A DNA stretch of 5,021 bases from an uncultured Peptococcaceae bacterium (GTDB taxonomy: Bacteria > Bacillota > Dehalobacteriia > UBA4068 > JAAVYR01): positions 1-5,021 of the forward strand of contig CATIYQ010000136.1 of the NCBI GenBank assembly GCA_949739465.1, written 5' to 3'. Numbering within the stretch: the stretch's first letter is position 1; every line of letters starts with the position of its first letter. A program made the position numbers and the translations under genes. The notes beneath the pieces were generated by a model. It did not search any database and was not told the origin of the DNA. It saw only the letters and a list, made by a program, of their open reading frames with translations. Positions 1-5,021 of this stretch are shown here, one piece after another.

Positions 1-393
1 CACGGCGATATCCCTGTAGGGGCTGTCATCGTGCGAGACGGCGACATCATTGCCCGGGGACACAACAGACGGGAAGAACAGCAATCAGCCATTCTCCACG
101 CAGAAATCGTTGCCATTCAGGAAGCCTGTCGAGTTCTGGGCAGTTGGCGTTTGCGAGATTGCGACCTCTATGTCACCCTGGAGCCTTGCCCCATGTGTGC
201 CGGCGCCATTGTAGAGGCGCAAATCAGGACGGTGGTCTTCGGTGCGGACGATAGTAAATGGGGGGCAGGGGGCAGCTTATTCCAGCTTTTACAGTCGCCT
301 CTCCTCAACTATCAAGCGGAAGTCATCAGCGGTATTTATGCAGAAGAGAGTAAAACCCTCCTGCAACAATTCTTCGCCGCCAAACGAAAATAG
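1..393 (+). CDS. tadA: tRNA adenosine(34) deaminase TadA, 5'-truncated by the window edge
   Basis: Zinc-dependent deaminase that converts adenosine 34 to inosine in the anticodon wobble position of tRNA-Arg(ACG); cytoplasmic and usually essential. The reading frame is open from base 1, so the first ~20 residues lie outside the window. The GTG at 31 is an internal valine codon, because family residues (DIPVGAVIV) precede it. In the 130 visible residues: GHN at 20-22, HAE at 33-35 (His33 zinc ligand, Glu35 proton shuttle), the LGSWRL stretch at 46-51, and EPCPMC at 61-66 (Cys63 and Cys66 zinc ligands). GADDSKWGAGGS follows at 81-92, and the C-terminal LLQQFF helix is present. The segment before HAE reads SAIL rather than the common D-P/A-T-A, and the usual Cys near the C-terminal helix is replaced; both are outside the active site. 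The gene ends with TAG and a hairpin terminator 13 bases later. Identification is secure by motif, not by search. Confidence 0.95.
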   Translation, partial: HGDIPVGAVIVRDGDIIARGHNRREEQQSAILHAEIVAIQEACRVLGSWRLRDCDLYVTLEPCPMCAGAIVEAQIRTVVFGADDSKWGAGGSLFQLLQSPLLNYQAEVISGIYAEESKTLLQQFFAAKRK

Positions 394-406
394 AAAGAAC
401 ATCGAT

Positions 407-440
407 AGAAAAAAGATTCTTCACAAAGAATCTTTTTTCT
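407..440 (+). terminator. Intrinsic terminator after tadA
   Basis: Perfect 15-bp inverted repeat (arms 407-421 and 426-440) around a 4-base loop CACA. The arm is A-rich on the left and T-rich on the right, so the U-tract is folded into the stem and further T residues follow. The symmetry of the A and T tracts means it could stop transcription from either side. It separates tadA from the sigma-factor operon. Confidence 0.88.
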
Positions 441-456
441 TTAAAAGAAAATAATT

Positions 457-485
457 TGAACCAATTCCCCTAACAGTTGCTCTTT
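457..485 (+). promoter_or_regulatory. Possible ECF-type promoter of the sigma operon
   Basis: TGAACC at 457-462 resembles the 'AAC'-containing -35 element of ECF sigma factors. After a 17-base gap comes GCTCTT at 480-485 (offset by one base depending on alignment), which only loosely resembles the usual CGT-type -10. A good housekeeping promoter is not evident: TTGAAC at 456-461 and TATAGA at 485-490 are 23 bases apart, too far for a normal spacer. ECF operons are often autoregulated, which is why this site is proposed; the -10 match is weak. Confidence 0.28.
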
Positions 486-501
486 ATAGATAGGCGCGCC
501 G

Positions 502-508
502 AAAGGAG
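502..508 (+). promoter_or_regulatory. Ribosome binding site that selects the TTG start of the sigma gene
   Basis: AAAGGAG lies 9 bases upstream of TTG at 518. No ATG in the same frame sits at a suitable distance, and the protein encoded from this TTG begins directly with sigma region 2 sequence, so TTG is taken as the start. Confidence 0.8.
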
Positions 509-517
509 TGAATAACA

Positions 518-1084
518 TTGGATCAAACGACAGCAGTATTACAGGCGCAAAAAGGAGACAAAGACAGTTTCCGTTTTTTGGTGGAGACCTATCAAAGAAC
601 TGCCCTTTCTACGGCTTTTTTCCTCACCCATCACCATCAGACAGCAGAGGACGCCGTGCAAGAAGCCTTTGTTCAATGTTATCTGCATTTATCGGAGCTT
701 AGAGAACCTGCCCAATTTAAATGGTGGTTTTATCGCATCTTGACCCGTATCGCATGGCGAAAAAAGGCAAAAGACGGAAAGACAATCCCCATTGCCGATA
801 TTTTCCCTGCCAAAGAAAAGGAGCTGGAGGCAGAACCCCTCTCTCCTGATGCAGAAGGAGACAGAGAAACCCTGGAAGCCTATGTAAATCAACTAGATGA
901 AATCCACCGCACCGTGTTGATTCTTTATTACTTCAACGATTTCTCCGTCAAAGAAATCGCAAGTATCTTAGATTGTTCAGAGGGCACTGTCAAGTCCCGC
1001 CTTTATCACGGCAGACAAAAACTCAAAGAAAAACTGATAAAAGAACGCGAAAGAAAAACCGCCCCAAAGGAGGTATCCTTATGA
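518..1084 (+). CDS. ECF-type RNA polymerase sigma factor (sigma-70 family)
   Basis: Directs RNA polymerase to a small regulon, usually in response to an envelope or extracellular signal relayed by a membrane anti-sigma factor. The 188-residue length is typical of ECF sigmas, which keep only regions 2 and 4. Region 2 spans roughly residues 15-85: AEDAVQEAFVQCY at 43-55 is the conserved region 2.2 core-binding helix, and FKWWFYRILTRIAWRKKAK at 67-85 fits region 2.3/2.4. A charged linker (86-120) follows. Region 4 spans about 122-173: LDEIHRTVLILYYFNDFS, then the helix-turn-helix VKEIASILDCSEGTVKSRL at 144-162, ending in the basic tail KLKEKLIKERERK. The start is TTG with a good ribosome binding site. 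The last codons carry the ribosome binding site of the next gene, and the TGA stop overlaps that gene's ATG (ATGA, 1081-1084). The ECF subgroup cannot be assigned by eye. The downstream membrane protein is its likely anti-sigma factor. Confidence 0.93.
   Translation: MDQTTAVLQAQKGDKDSFRFLVETYQRTALSTAFFLTHHHQTAEDAVQEAFVQCYLHLSELREPAQFKWWFYRILTRIAWRKKAKDGKTIPIADIFPAKEKELEAEPLSPDAEGDRETLEAYVNQLDEIHRTVLILYYFNDFSVKEIASILDCSEGTVKSRLYHGRQKLKEKLIKERERKTAPKEVSL
1066..1073 (+). promoter_or_regulatory. Ribosome binding site of the anti-sigma gene, inside the sigma gene
   Basis: AAAGGAGG, a full Shine-Dalgarno match, sits 7 bases before ATG 1081. With the ATGA stop/start overlap it implies translational coupling, which fits a need for balanced sigma and anti-sigma production. 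It also fixes the anti-sigma start at 1081 rather than the longer in-frame extension back to 973, which would overlap the conserved region 4 of the sigma gene. Confidence 0.88.
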
Positions 1085-1992
1085 ACCAGAAAGACAAAAT
1101 GAATTCTGAAACTGCTGCTGACCAATACCTCGACCAAATCATCAAAGAGGAACTTACTCAGTTATCCCCTGATTGCCAACGATTTTTGGCGCAAACAGAT
1201 ACCGCCGCTTTCACGGAACACATCATGGAACAGATTGGACGGGAAGAAGAAACAGCAGAACGCGCCCAAAGAGAAAAACGCCTGTCAGAAGAGGAAGAGA
1301 TGGATATCGTTACGCCTCTTTATTGCAGACAAGAAAAGGAGAGAAAAACAATGAAATCCAAAAAAATTTTTGTTGCTGCCATAGCCGCAGCATTATGCCT
1401 GACCACTGCCACTTGCTTTGCCTTTGGTAAAATCGGCAGCTTTGAAGGACACTCTTACCGAGCAGGAGACGAATTCCCCTCTATCACCAAAATGGAACAA
1501 GTATTGAACGTTCATCCCAATATGGTAGAAAACTTCTCTAACGGTTTTCAATTCACCCATTACAGCGTGGGAGAAGAATCTAGCCGCGATGAAAACGGCG
1601 TGATGCTGGAAACCAAGCCAAGGGTATCTCTGCAATATGAAAACGACGCAAAGCAATGGATTGCCCTGGATATCCGTCCAGTCTTCACCGGAGAAGTTTT
1701 TGGCAATAAAAAAGCAACCGCAATCACCTATGGCGACATCACCCTTTACTACTTCGTACAACACCACAAATTCGTTCCCGTAAACTATGAAGTAACCCCC
1801 GAAGACCAAGCCCGTATGGACGCAGGAGAACTGGCAATGGGCTATGGCGCAGACACCGTAGAAGAGTGTGATATGACCAATATCTCTTGGGTAGAAGACG
1901 GTATGTATTACAGCCTTATCGGTCAGGACTTAGACCTGGATGAAGACGATATGGTACAAATGGCGACAGAAGTCATCTCCCAAGGCAAATAG
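1081..1992 (+). CDS. Probable membrane-bound anti-sigma factor, single-pass
   Basis: 303 residues from the ATG chosen on its ribosome binding site and ATGA overlap. Three parts are visible. Residues 1-90 are a hydrophilic, Glu/Lys/Arg-rich, presumably cytoplasmic segment that would bind the sigma factor. Residues 95-115 (IFVAAIAAALCLTTATCFAFG region) are a single membrane helix preceded by the positive KSKK. Residues 117-303 form an extracytoplasmic domain of about 190 residues, whose C-terminal part (YGDITLYYF at 217-225, ISWVEDGMYYSLIGQDLD at 268-285, then an acidic helix to VIS) resembles the DUF4367-type domain found in clostridial anti-sigma proteins. No zinc-type HxxxCxxC anti-sigma motif is seen. 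The assignment rests mainly on topology and on coupling to the ECF sigma gene; the sensed signal is unknown. An internal ATG at 1351 with its own ribosome binding site could give a 213-residue form. A strong terminator follows. Confidence 0.75.
   Translation: MNQKDKMNSETAADQYLDQIIKEELTQLSPDCQRFLAQTDTAAFTEHIMEQIGREEETAERAQREKRLSEEEEMDIVTPLYCRQEKERKTMKSKKIFVAAIAAALCLTTATCFAFGKIGSFEGHSYRAGDEFPSITKMEQVLNVHPNMVENFSNGFQFTHYSVGEESSRDENGVMLETKPRVSLQYENDAKQWIALDIRPVFTGEVFGNKKATAITYGDITLYYFVQHHKFVPVNYEVTPEDQARMDAGELAMGYGADTVEECDMTNISWVEDGMYYSLIGQDLDLDEDDMVQMATEVISQGK
1334..1343 (+). promoter_or_regulatory. Internal ribosome-binding-site-like sequence in the anti-sigma gene
   Basis: AAAAGGAGAG lies in frame-internal coding sequence, with its AGGAG core 9 bases before ATG 1351, an in-frame methionine codon (residue 91) directly preceding KSKK and the hydrophobic segment. 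A product starting there would begin with a signal-peptide-like sequence. This may be chance, since the protein is rich in Lys/Glu codons (AAA, GAG) that resemble Shine-Dalgarno sequence. Confidence 0.35.
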
Positions 1993-2027
1993 AACCATTC
2001 CTTTCTAAAATTTCATAGAACTTTCTG

Positions 2028-2066
2028 ATAAAAAAGTCTTTGCACGCGTTGCAAAGACTTTTTTAT
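2028..2066 (+). terminator. Intrinsic terminator after the sigma/anti-sigma operon
   Basis: Perfect 17-bp inverted repeat (arms 2028-2044 and 2050-2066) with a 5-base loop CGCGT, 35 bases after the anti-sigma stop codon. The right arm contains six consecutive T residues. As with the hairpin after tadA, the left arm holds the complementary A tract, so it can act in both directions. Confidence 0.9.
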
Positions 2067-2095
2067 TGGTGTAAAATTTTAGTGTATGTTTTTGT

Positions 2096-2127
2096 CGAAA
2101 AAGCGAACTTTTTTTCTTGCTTTTTCG
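2096..2127. repeat. Inverted repeat upstream of the SGNH hydrolase gene
   Basis: CGAAAAAGC at 2096-2104 and GCTTTTTCG at 2119-2127 are a perfect 9-bp inverted repeat with a 14-base, T-rich spacer. No T-run follows it on the + strand, so it is not a good forward terminator. It could be a 5' UTR hairpin, an operator, or a second barrier. The rest of the gap 1993-2187 holds the terminator and A/T-rich sequence; I see no convincing -35/-10 pair for the hydrolase gene. Confidence 0.5.
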
Positions 2128-2187
2128 TCTTGATAAATAGATAAAAATTTTTCGGGCAAACTATCCGGAAAGAAAGGAAACGGCGCG

Positions 2188-3051
2188 ATGGCAGCAGCAG
2201 AACAACAAACACAAACCAAGACATCCAAACAAAAATTCATCCGTCCGCTGCTCCTATTCGTTACAGGGATTTTGGCAGTCATCGGCTGCTATGCCTATCC
2301 TGCCCCCGCCCTTAATTCAGACGCCGAGGAAAATATCCAAGCAGAAGATGCAATCGGTACGGTAAAAGCCTATGCTGGCGGCGGCGGTGTGAGCAAACGA
2401 ATCCTCGTCCAAAACACCCTTTCCGAAGAACGAAAAATCAGTCTCTTGCGACAAGGCGGTAAAAATATCCCCAACAGTTATTTTAACCGTTCCGCCTTCA
2501 TCGGCGACTCCCGCACAGAGGGCTTTCTCCTCTACAACAGTTTGATTCACGCAGGGAATTACGGCATCAAAGCGCTCACCGTAGACGGCTTCTTTCACAA
2601 GGAAGCGGTAAACAGTGTCGACGGCAGCAAAATCACCGTGGCAGAGGCAATCCAAAACAAAGAGTACGATGCGTTCTACATCATGTTTGGTATGAACGAG
2701 CTGGGCTGGTCCTCAGAAAAAACCTTCATCTCCAAATACGGACAAGTCATCGATACCATTCGCAGCGCGCACCCCGACAGTAAAATCGTCGTCCAGTCCA
2801 TTCTCCCTGTCACCGCCGAACGGTCTGCCCAAGACCCTATCTTTAACAACGCAAAGATTACCCATTATAACGAACTAATTCAACAAATGTGCCGAGAAAA
2901 ATCCGTCGACTACTTTAATGTAGCGGCGCGGTTTACCGATGAAGACGGCGCGCTCTTTGCCGACGCCAGCACAGACGGCATTCACCTCAACAAAAAATAT
3001 TGCAATCTATGGCTCGCCTATCTGAAAGAACAAGCAGCCTTAGGACAATAG
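2188..3051 (+). CDS. Membrane-anchored SGNH/GDSL-family hydrolase (esterase-like)
   Basis: A serine hydrolase of the SGNH fold, predicted to act outside the membrane on an ester or acetyl group; the substrate is not known. The start ATG has AAAGGA 9 bases upstream. The protein is 287 residues: a short hydrophilic N-terminus, one hydrophobic segment at about 19-38 (signal anchor or uncleaved signal), a low-complexity linker with GGGG at 64-67, then the catalytic domain from about residue 100. Block I is FIGDSRTEGF at 104-113 with nucleophile Ser108. Block III is FGMNELGW at 167-174 with oxyanion Asn170. Block V is DGIHLN at 263-268 with Asp263 and His266. All catalytic residues are therefore present. 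The block I reads GDSR, not GDSL, as in many clostridial members. A 40-base gap and no terminator separate it from the lipoprotein gene, so they are probably co-transcribed. Known members deacylate polysaccharides, peptidoglycan or lipids; none can be preferred here. Confidence 0.87.
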   Translation: MAAAEQQTQTKTSKQKFIRPLLLFVTGILAVIGCYAYPAPALNSDAEENIQAEDAIGTVKAYAGGGGVSKRILVQNTLSEERKISLLRQGGKNIPNSYFNRSAFIGDSRTEGFLLYNSLIHAGNYGIKALTVDGFFHKEAVNSVDGSKITVAEAIQNKEYDAFYIMFGMNELGWSSEKTFISKYGQVIDTIRSAHPDSKIVVQSILPVTAERSAQDPIFNNAKITHYNELIQQMCREKSVDYFNVAARFTDEDGALFADASTDGIHLNKKYCNLWLAYLKEQAALGQ

Positions 3052-3091
3052 AACTATAAGCGAAAGCAAAACCCAGAAAAAGGAGTTTTTT

Positions 3092-3601
3092 ATGTCTCAA
3101 TCAAGAAGATTTTTTTGCCTTTTCCTCACTATCTGCCTGCTGCTGGTCTTAGCAACAAGCGTTTCCGCTTGCAGCGTGGAAAAAGATACGAATAAGGAGC
3201 AACCTCTCTCGCTGGATATGACAGCCCTTGCCGCCCGTCTTCAAGAGGATTTGAATCTAACGGAAGAACTCTCTCCTGTGGAAGAGGAAGTTTTCGGTTA
3301 TCTTTATGATATCGCGCCTGAATCTTATACAGAGCAGGTATTGCTCCTCTCCACAGGCGCTACTGCCGATGAAATCTGCCTGGTAAGAGCCGCCGACAAA
3401 AACAGTCAAAAAGCAATGAAAGAAAAGATGATTGCCCGTATCGACGCACAAAAAGAAAGTTTCGCCACTTACCTGCCTCAGGAAGCTGCCAAACTGGAAA
3501 ACGCCGTCATCACCGAACAAGGGGATTATCTCTTCCTGGTCGTATGCAGCCAGCCTGAAAAGGCGGACAATATCATCAAAGAAGCGCTACAAGAGAAATA
3601 A
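3092..3601 (+). CDS. Small lipoprotein, DUF4358-like
   Basis: 169 residues, started at ATG with AAAAAGGAG 6 bases upstream. The N-terminus is a classic lipoprotein signal: basic SRR, a hydrophobic stretch at 7-22, and a lipobox VSAC at 24-27 with Cys27 as the lipidated residue, so the mature protein should be anchored to the outer face of the membrane. The mature part matches the pattern I associate with DUF4358: an early 'YDIAPES' stretch, TADEICLVRAADKNS, a Lys-rich helix with DAQKESFATYLPQEAAKLENAVI, then GDYLFLVVCSQPEKADNIIKEAL. No catalytic motif is seen and the function of the family is not established to my knowledge. Its position directly after the membrane-anchored SGNH hydrolase suggests the two act together at the cell surface, which is inference. 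The family call is from memory of the pattern and needs a profile search. Confidence 0.8.
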   Translation: MSQSRRFFCLFLTICLLLVLATSVSACSVEKDTNKEQPLSLDMTALAARLQEDLNLTEELSPVEEEVFGYLYDIAPESYTEQVLLLSTGATADEICLVRAADKNSQKAMKEKMIARIDAQKESFATYLPQEAAKLENAVITEQGDYLFLVVCSQPEKADNIIKEALQEK

Positions 3602-3639
3602 ATCATTCTATAAATCAAACAGAAAGAAGGAACTTTGTT

Positions 3640-4110
3640 ATGCATTACAGCTTTATCATGCTGAAACCGGACGCCGTAGCCCAGGGGCTGACAGAAGAAA
3701 TCATCACTCGTTTGAAAAACGCGGGGCTTACCATTGCCCACGTTCACTGCTGCGCCGCCACACCGGAAATCATCTGCCACCACTATGCAGAGCCTATTGC
3801 CAAATACGGTGAAGGATTCAAAGAAAACGCCAAACGTTACTTTGACGGCAAAATGGTGCTACCCATGATTGTAGCGGCAGAACGAGCAGATATCATTCCT
3901 TTCGTCCGCTCCATCGTCGGCGCAACCGACCCGCAAAAAGCCGCTCCCGGCACTATCCGCGGTGACCTGGGCAAAGATTCTTTAGCAGCGTCTATGGCAG
4001 AAAACAGAATGTGTGAAAATCTCATCCACGCCAGCGACAGCCCTCAAGCGGTACGAGACGAAGCAGCAATCTGGTTCACACCGGAAACCTGCCAAATGTA
4101 TTTCGACTAA
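3640..4110 (+). CDS. ndk: Nucleoside diphosphate kinase, long form
   Basis: Transfers the gamma phosphate of ATP to nucleoside diphosphates through a phosphohistidine, balancing cytoplasmic NTP and dNTP pools. GAAGGA lies 8 bases before the ATG. The 156 residues show the full family signature: MLKPDAV with Lys9, HYAE with Tyr49, GATDPQKAAPGTIRGDLG at 94-111 (Thr96, Arg107), and NLIHASDS at 127-134 with the phosphorylated His130. Common bacterial enzymes of about 135-150 residues have a short link between the TIRGD motif and the histidine motif. Here 17 residues (110-126) lie between GD and NLIHASDS, about ten more than usual; a longer link is known in some archaeal and bacterial members, so this is probably a lineage variant. 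It lies 38 bases after the lipoprotein gene with no clear terminator, so readthrough from the upstream pair is possible. Confidence 0.95.
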   Translation: MHYSFIMLKPDAVAQGLTEEIITRLKNAGLTIAHVHCCAATPEIICHHYAEPIAKYGEGFKENAKRYFDGKMVLPMIVAAERADIIPFVRSIVGATDPQKAAPGTIRGDLGKDSLAASMAENRMCENLIHASDSPQAVRDEAAIWFTPETCQMYFD

Positions 4111-4134
4111 AAGAGGCTCTTGTCAGTCTCTTTT
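4109..4134 (+). terminator. Weak hairpin overlapping the ndk stop codon
   Basis: Arms 4109-4118 and 4125-4134 can form a 10-bp stem with one G-U pair and a 6-base loop, followed by CTTT. The left arm begins within the TAA stop codon. The stem is A/U-rich and only four T residues end the right arm, so it is at best a partial terminator; ndk and the PHP gene may still share some transcripts. Confidence 0.45.
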
Positions 4135-4141
4135 CTTTATG

Positions 4142-4150
4142 AAAAAGGAG
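4142..4150 (+). promoter_or_regulatory. Ribosome binding site fixing the start of the PHP gene
   Basis: AAAAAGGAG lies 8 bases before ATG 4159. An in-frame TTG at 4120 would add 13 residues ahead of it, but it falls inside the hairpin after ndk, has no ribosome binding site, and would displace the DYHMH metal motif from its usual place at the extreme N-terminus. Confidence 0.85.
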
Positions 4151-4158
4151 CTTTTTCT

Positions 4159-4965
4159 ATGCGAGCTGATTACCATATGCATACGGAATTTTCCTTTGAT
4201 TCCAATGCTACCCTCCACGCGCAACTCCAGGCTGCCATTGAAAGGGAGCTGGAGGAAATCTGCCTCACCGACCACTATGAGCCGGCATACCCGGGACTAC
4301 CGCTCTGGCAGGTAGATTTAGGAGCAAGAGCAGAAGCCCTTGCAGCAGCAGACCTCGCTCCCTTAAGGGAGAAAATCACCGTTCGCCAAGGCGCAGAAGT
4401 AGGACTTCTAGATTTACCGGGACAACGAGCGCACATTCATCAGCTGGTGGAAGACCACAAGCTGGATTTCGTTATCGCCTCCTGCCACCTCTGCCAAGGC
4501 GAAGACCCCTATTATACCGACTTCTTCCGCAAGAGAACCAGAGGGGAAGCCTTCTCCCTCTACATCTCCGAGCTGGTAGATTTGGTAAAAACCATTGACG
4601 ACTTTTCCGTGGTGGGACACATTGATTTTCCGACCAAGGGCTGTCCTTATGAGGATAAAATGCTCCGCTATACCGACGCTCCAGACGCTATAGACGACCT
4701 TTTCCGCTATGTCATCGACCGTGGCAAGGGCATTGAAGTCAACACTTCCATTTTCCGCGCCTTAGGCAAAGATACCCTGGACCTTGCCTGGCTGAAACGA
4801 TACAAAGAATTAGGCGGAGAAATCATCACCATTGGCTCTGACGCTCACAAACCTCAAGACGTAGGATACGCTTGGGACAGTGCAATCAGTCTCATTCGGG
4901 AGGCAGGCTTCGGCTACATCGCAACCTTTCGTCAGATGCAGCCCGTCTTTCATAAAATATCCTAA
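4159..4965 (+). CDS. PHP-domain phosphatase, probable histidinol-phosphatase
   Basis: 268 residues, the usual length of HisJ/HisK-type histidinol-phosphatases, which hydrolyse L-histidinol phosphate to L-histidinol in the penultimate part of histidine biosynthesis using a multi-metal site. The metal-binding set is complete: DYHMH at 4-8 (His6, His8), TDHYE at 37-41 (Asp38, His39), GAEVGL at 78-83 (Glu80), ASCHL at 107-111 (His110), VGHIDFP at 152-158 (His154), and GSDAHKPQDVG at 226-236 (Asp228, His230). The start is set by its ribosome binding site. No other histidine biosynthesis gene is visible nearby, so the substrate is inferred from family resemblance only; related PHP enzymes act on other phosphoesters. 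I leave the symbol blank because hisK and hisJ are used inconsistently for this family. It is 48 bases downstream of ndk. Confidence 0.85.
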   Translation: MRADYHMHTEFSFDSNATLHAQLQAAIERELEEICLTDHYEPAYPGLPLWQVDLGARAEALAAADLAPLREKITVRQGAEVGLLDLPGQRAHIHQLVEDHKLDFVIASCHLCQGEDPYYTDFFRKRTRGEAFSLYISELVDLVKTIDDFSVVGHIDFPTKGCPYEDKMLRYTDAPDAIDDLFRYVIDRGKGIEVNTSIFRALGKDTLDLAWLKRYKELGGEIITIGSDAHKPQDVGYAWDSAISLIREAGFGYIATFRQMQPVFHKIS

Positions 4966-4998
4966 CCAATCACTTCACAGGAAAGGCTGATTATTCTC

Positions 4999-5021
4999 AT
5001 GTTTACCAACAGGAACAGCTA
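4999..5021 (+). CDS. Possible start of the next gene, cut by the window end
   Basis: ATG at 4999 opens a frame encoding MFTNRNS before the window ends. AGGAAAGG at 4979-4986 could be its ribosome binding site, though the 12-base spacing to the ATG is longer than for the other genes here. It starts 33 bases after the PHP gene without a terminator between, as expected of a co-transcribed gene. Too short to identify. Confidence 0.35.

Noticed and set aside
973..1080. In-frame upstream extension of the anti-sigma gene (36 extra residues).
   Set aside because: It overlaps the conserved region 4 of the sigma gene in another frame, has no ribosome binding site, and the ATG at 1081 has a near-perfect one plus an ATGA overlap.
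1393..1809. A 138-codon open frame on the minus strand within the anti-sigma gene.
   Set aside because: It is antisense to a well-supported gene, shows no recognisable motif, and lacks an evident ribosome binding site; it is explained by codon bias of the + strand gene.
2070..2187. Housekeeping-type promoter for the hydrolase gene, e.g. TTGCTT at 2118-2123 with GATAAA at 2140-2145.
   Set aside because: The -35 matches only three of six positions, and the A/T-rich composition makes such matches expected by chance; a promoter is likely present but I cannot place it.
2317..2655. A 112-codon open frame on the minus strand within the SGNH hydrolase gene.
   Set aside because: Antisense to a gene with complete catalytic motifs, with no motif of its own; treated as a shadow.
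3432..3812. A 126-codon + strand frame bridging the lipoprotein gene and ndk.
   Set aside because: It overlaps two well-supported genes in another frame, and its product is a basic, low-information sequence typical of an out-of-frame reading.
1..5021. CRISPR arrays, insertion sequences, toxin-antitoxin or phage-defence genes, riboswitches and tRNA genes.
   Set aside because: No repeated spacers, transposase motifs, terminal repeats, conserved riboswitch-like leaders or cloverleaf candidates were seen; gaps between genes are all under 200 bases and are mostly accounted for by terminators and ribosome binding sites.

Overview
The window looks like ordinary chromosomal DNA from a low-to-mid GC anaerobic Firmicute, most likely of class Clostridia. 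The evidence is strong purine-rich ribosome binding sites (AAAGGAGG and similar), A/T-tract hairpin terminators, a TTG-started ECF sigma factor, a DUF4358-type lipoprotein and an SGNH hydrolase of the 'FIGDSR' type. Genus cannot be assigned from the sequence alone. All genes are on the + strand and standard stop codons, including TGA, are used. No mobile element, CRISPR array, tRNA or rRNA is visible.

Layout: (1) 1-393 is the 3' part of tadA (tRNA A34 deaminase), closed by a perfect 15-bp hairpin terminator. (2) 518-1992 is a two-gene regulatory operon: an ECF sigma-70-family factor, translationally coupled by an ATGA overlap to a single-pass membrane protein that is probably its anti-sigma factor. 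A perfect 17-bp hairpin terminator follows. (3) A 195-bp intergenic stretch with a second inverted repeat leads to an envelope pair (2188-3601): a membrane-anchored SGNH/GDSL hydrolase and a small DUF4358-like lipoprotein. (4) 3640-4110 is ndk, a long-form nucleoside diphosphate kinase, followed by a weak hairpin overlapping its stop codon. (5) 4159-4965 is a PHP-family histidinol-phosphatase-like metal phosphatase. (6) A possible next gene starts at 4999 and runs off the window.

How the parts may work together: the sigma/anti-sigma pair is a self-contained unit that likely senses something at or outside the membrane and may activate its own promoter. The hydrolase and lipoprotein are both predicted to act outside the membrane and are probably co-transcribed, but nothing seen here shows that the sigma factor controls them. 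tadA, ndk and the PHP phosphatase are housekeeping metabolism. I see no clearly undescribed system. The most open items are the uncharacterised hydrolase/lipoprotein pair and a possible internal translation start inside the anti-sigma gene.
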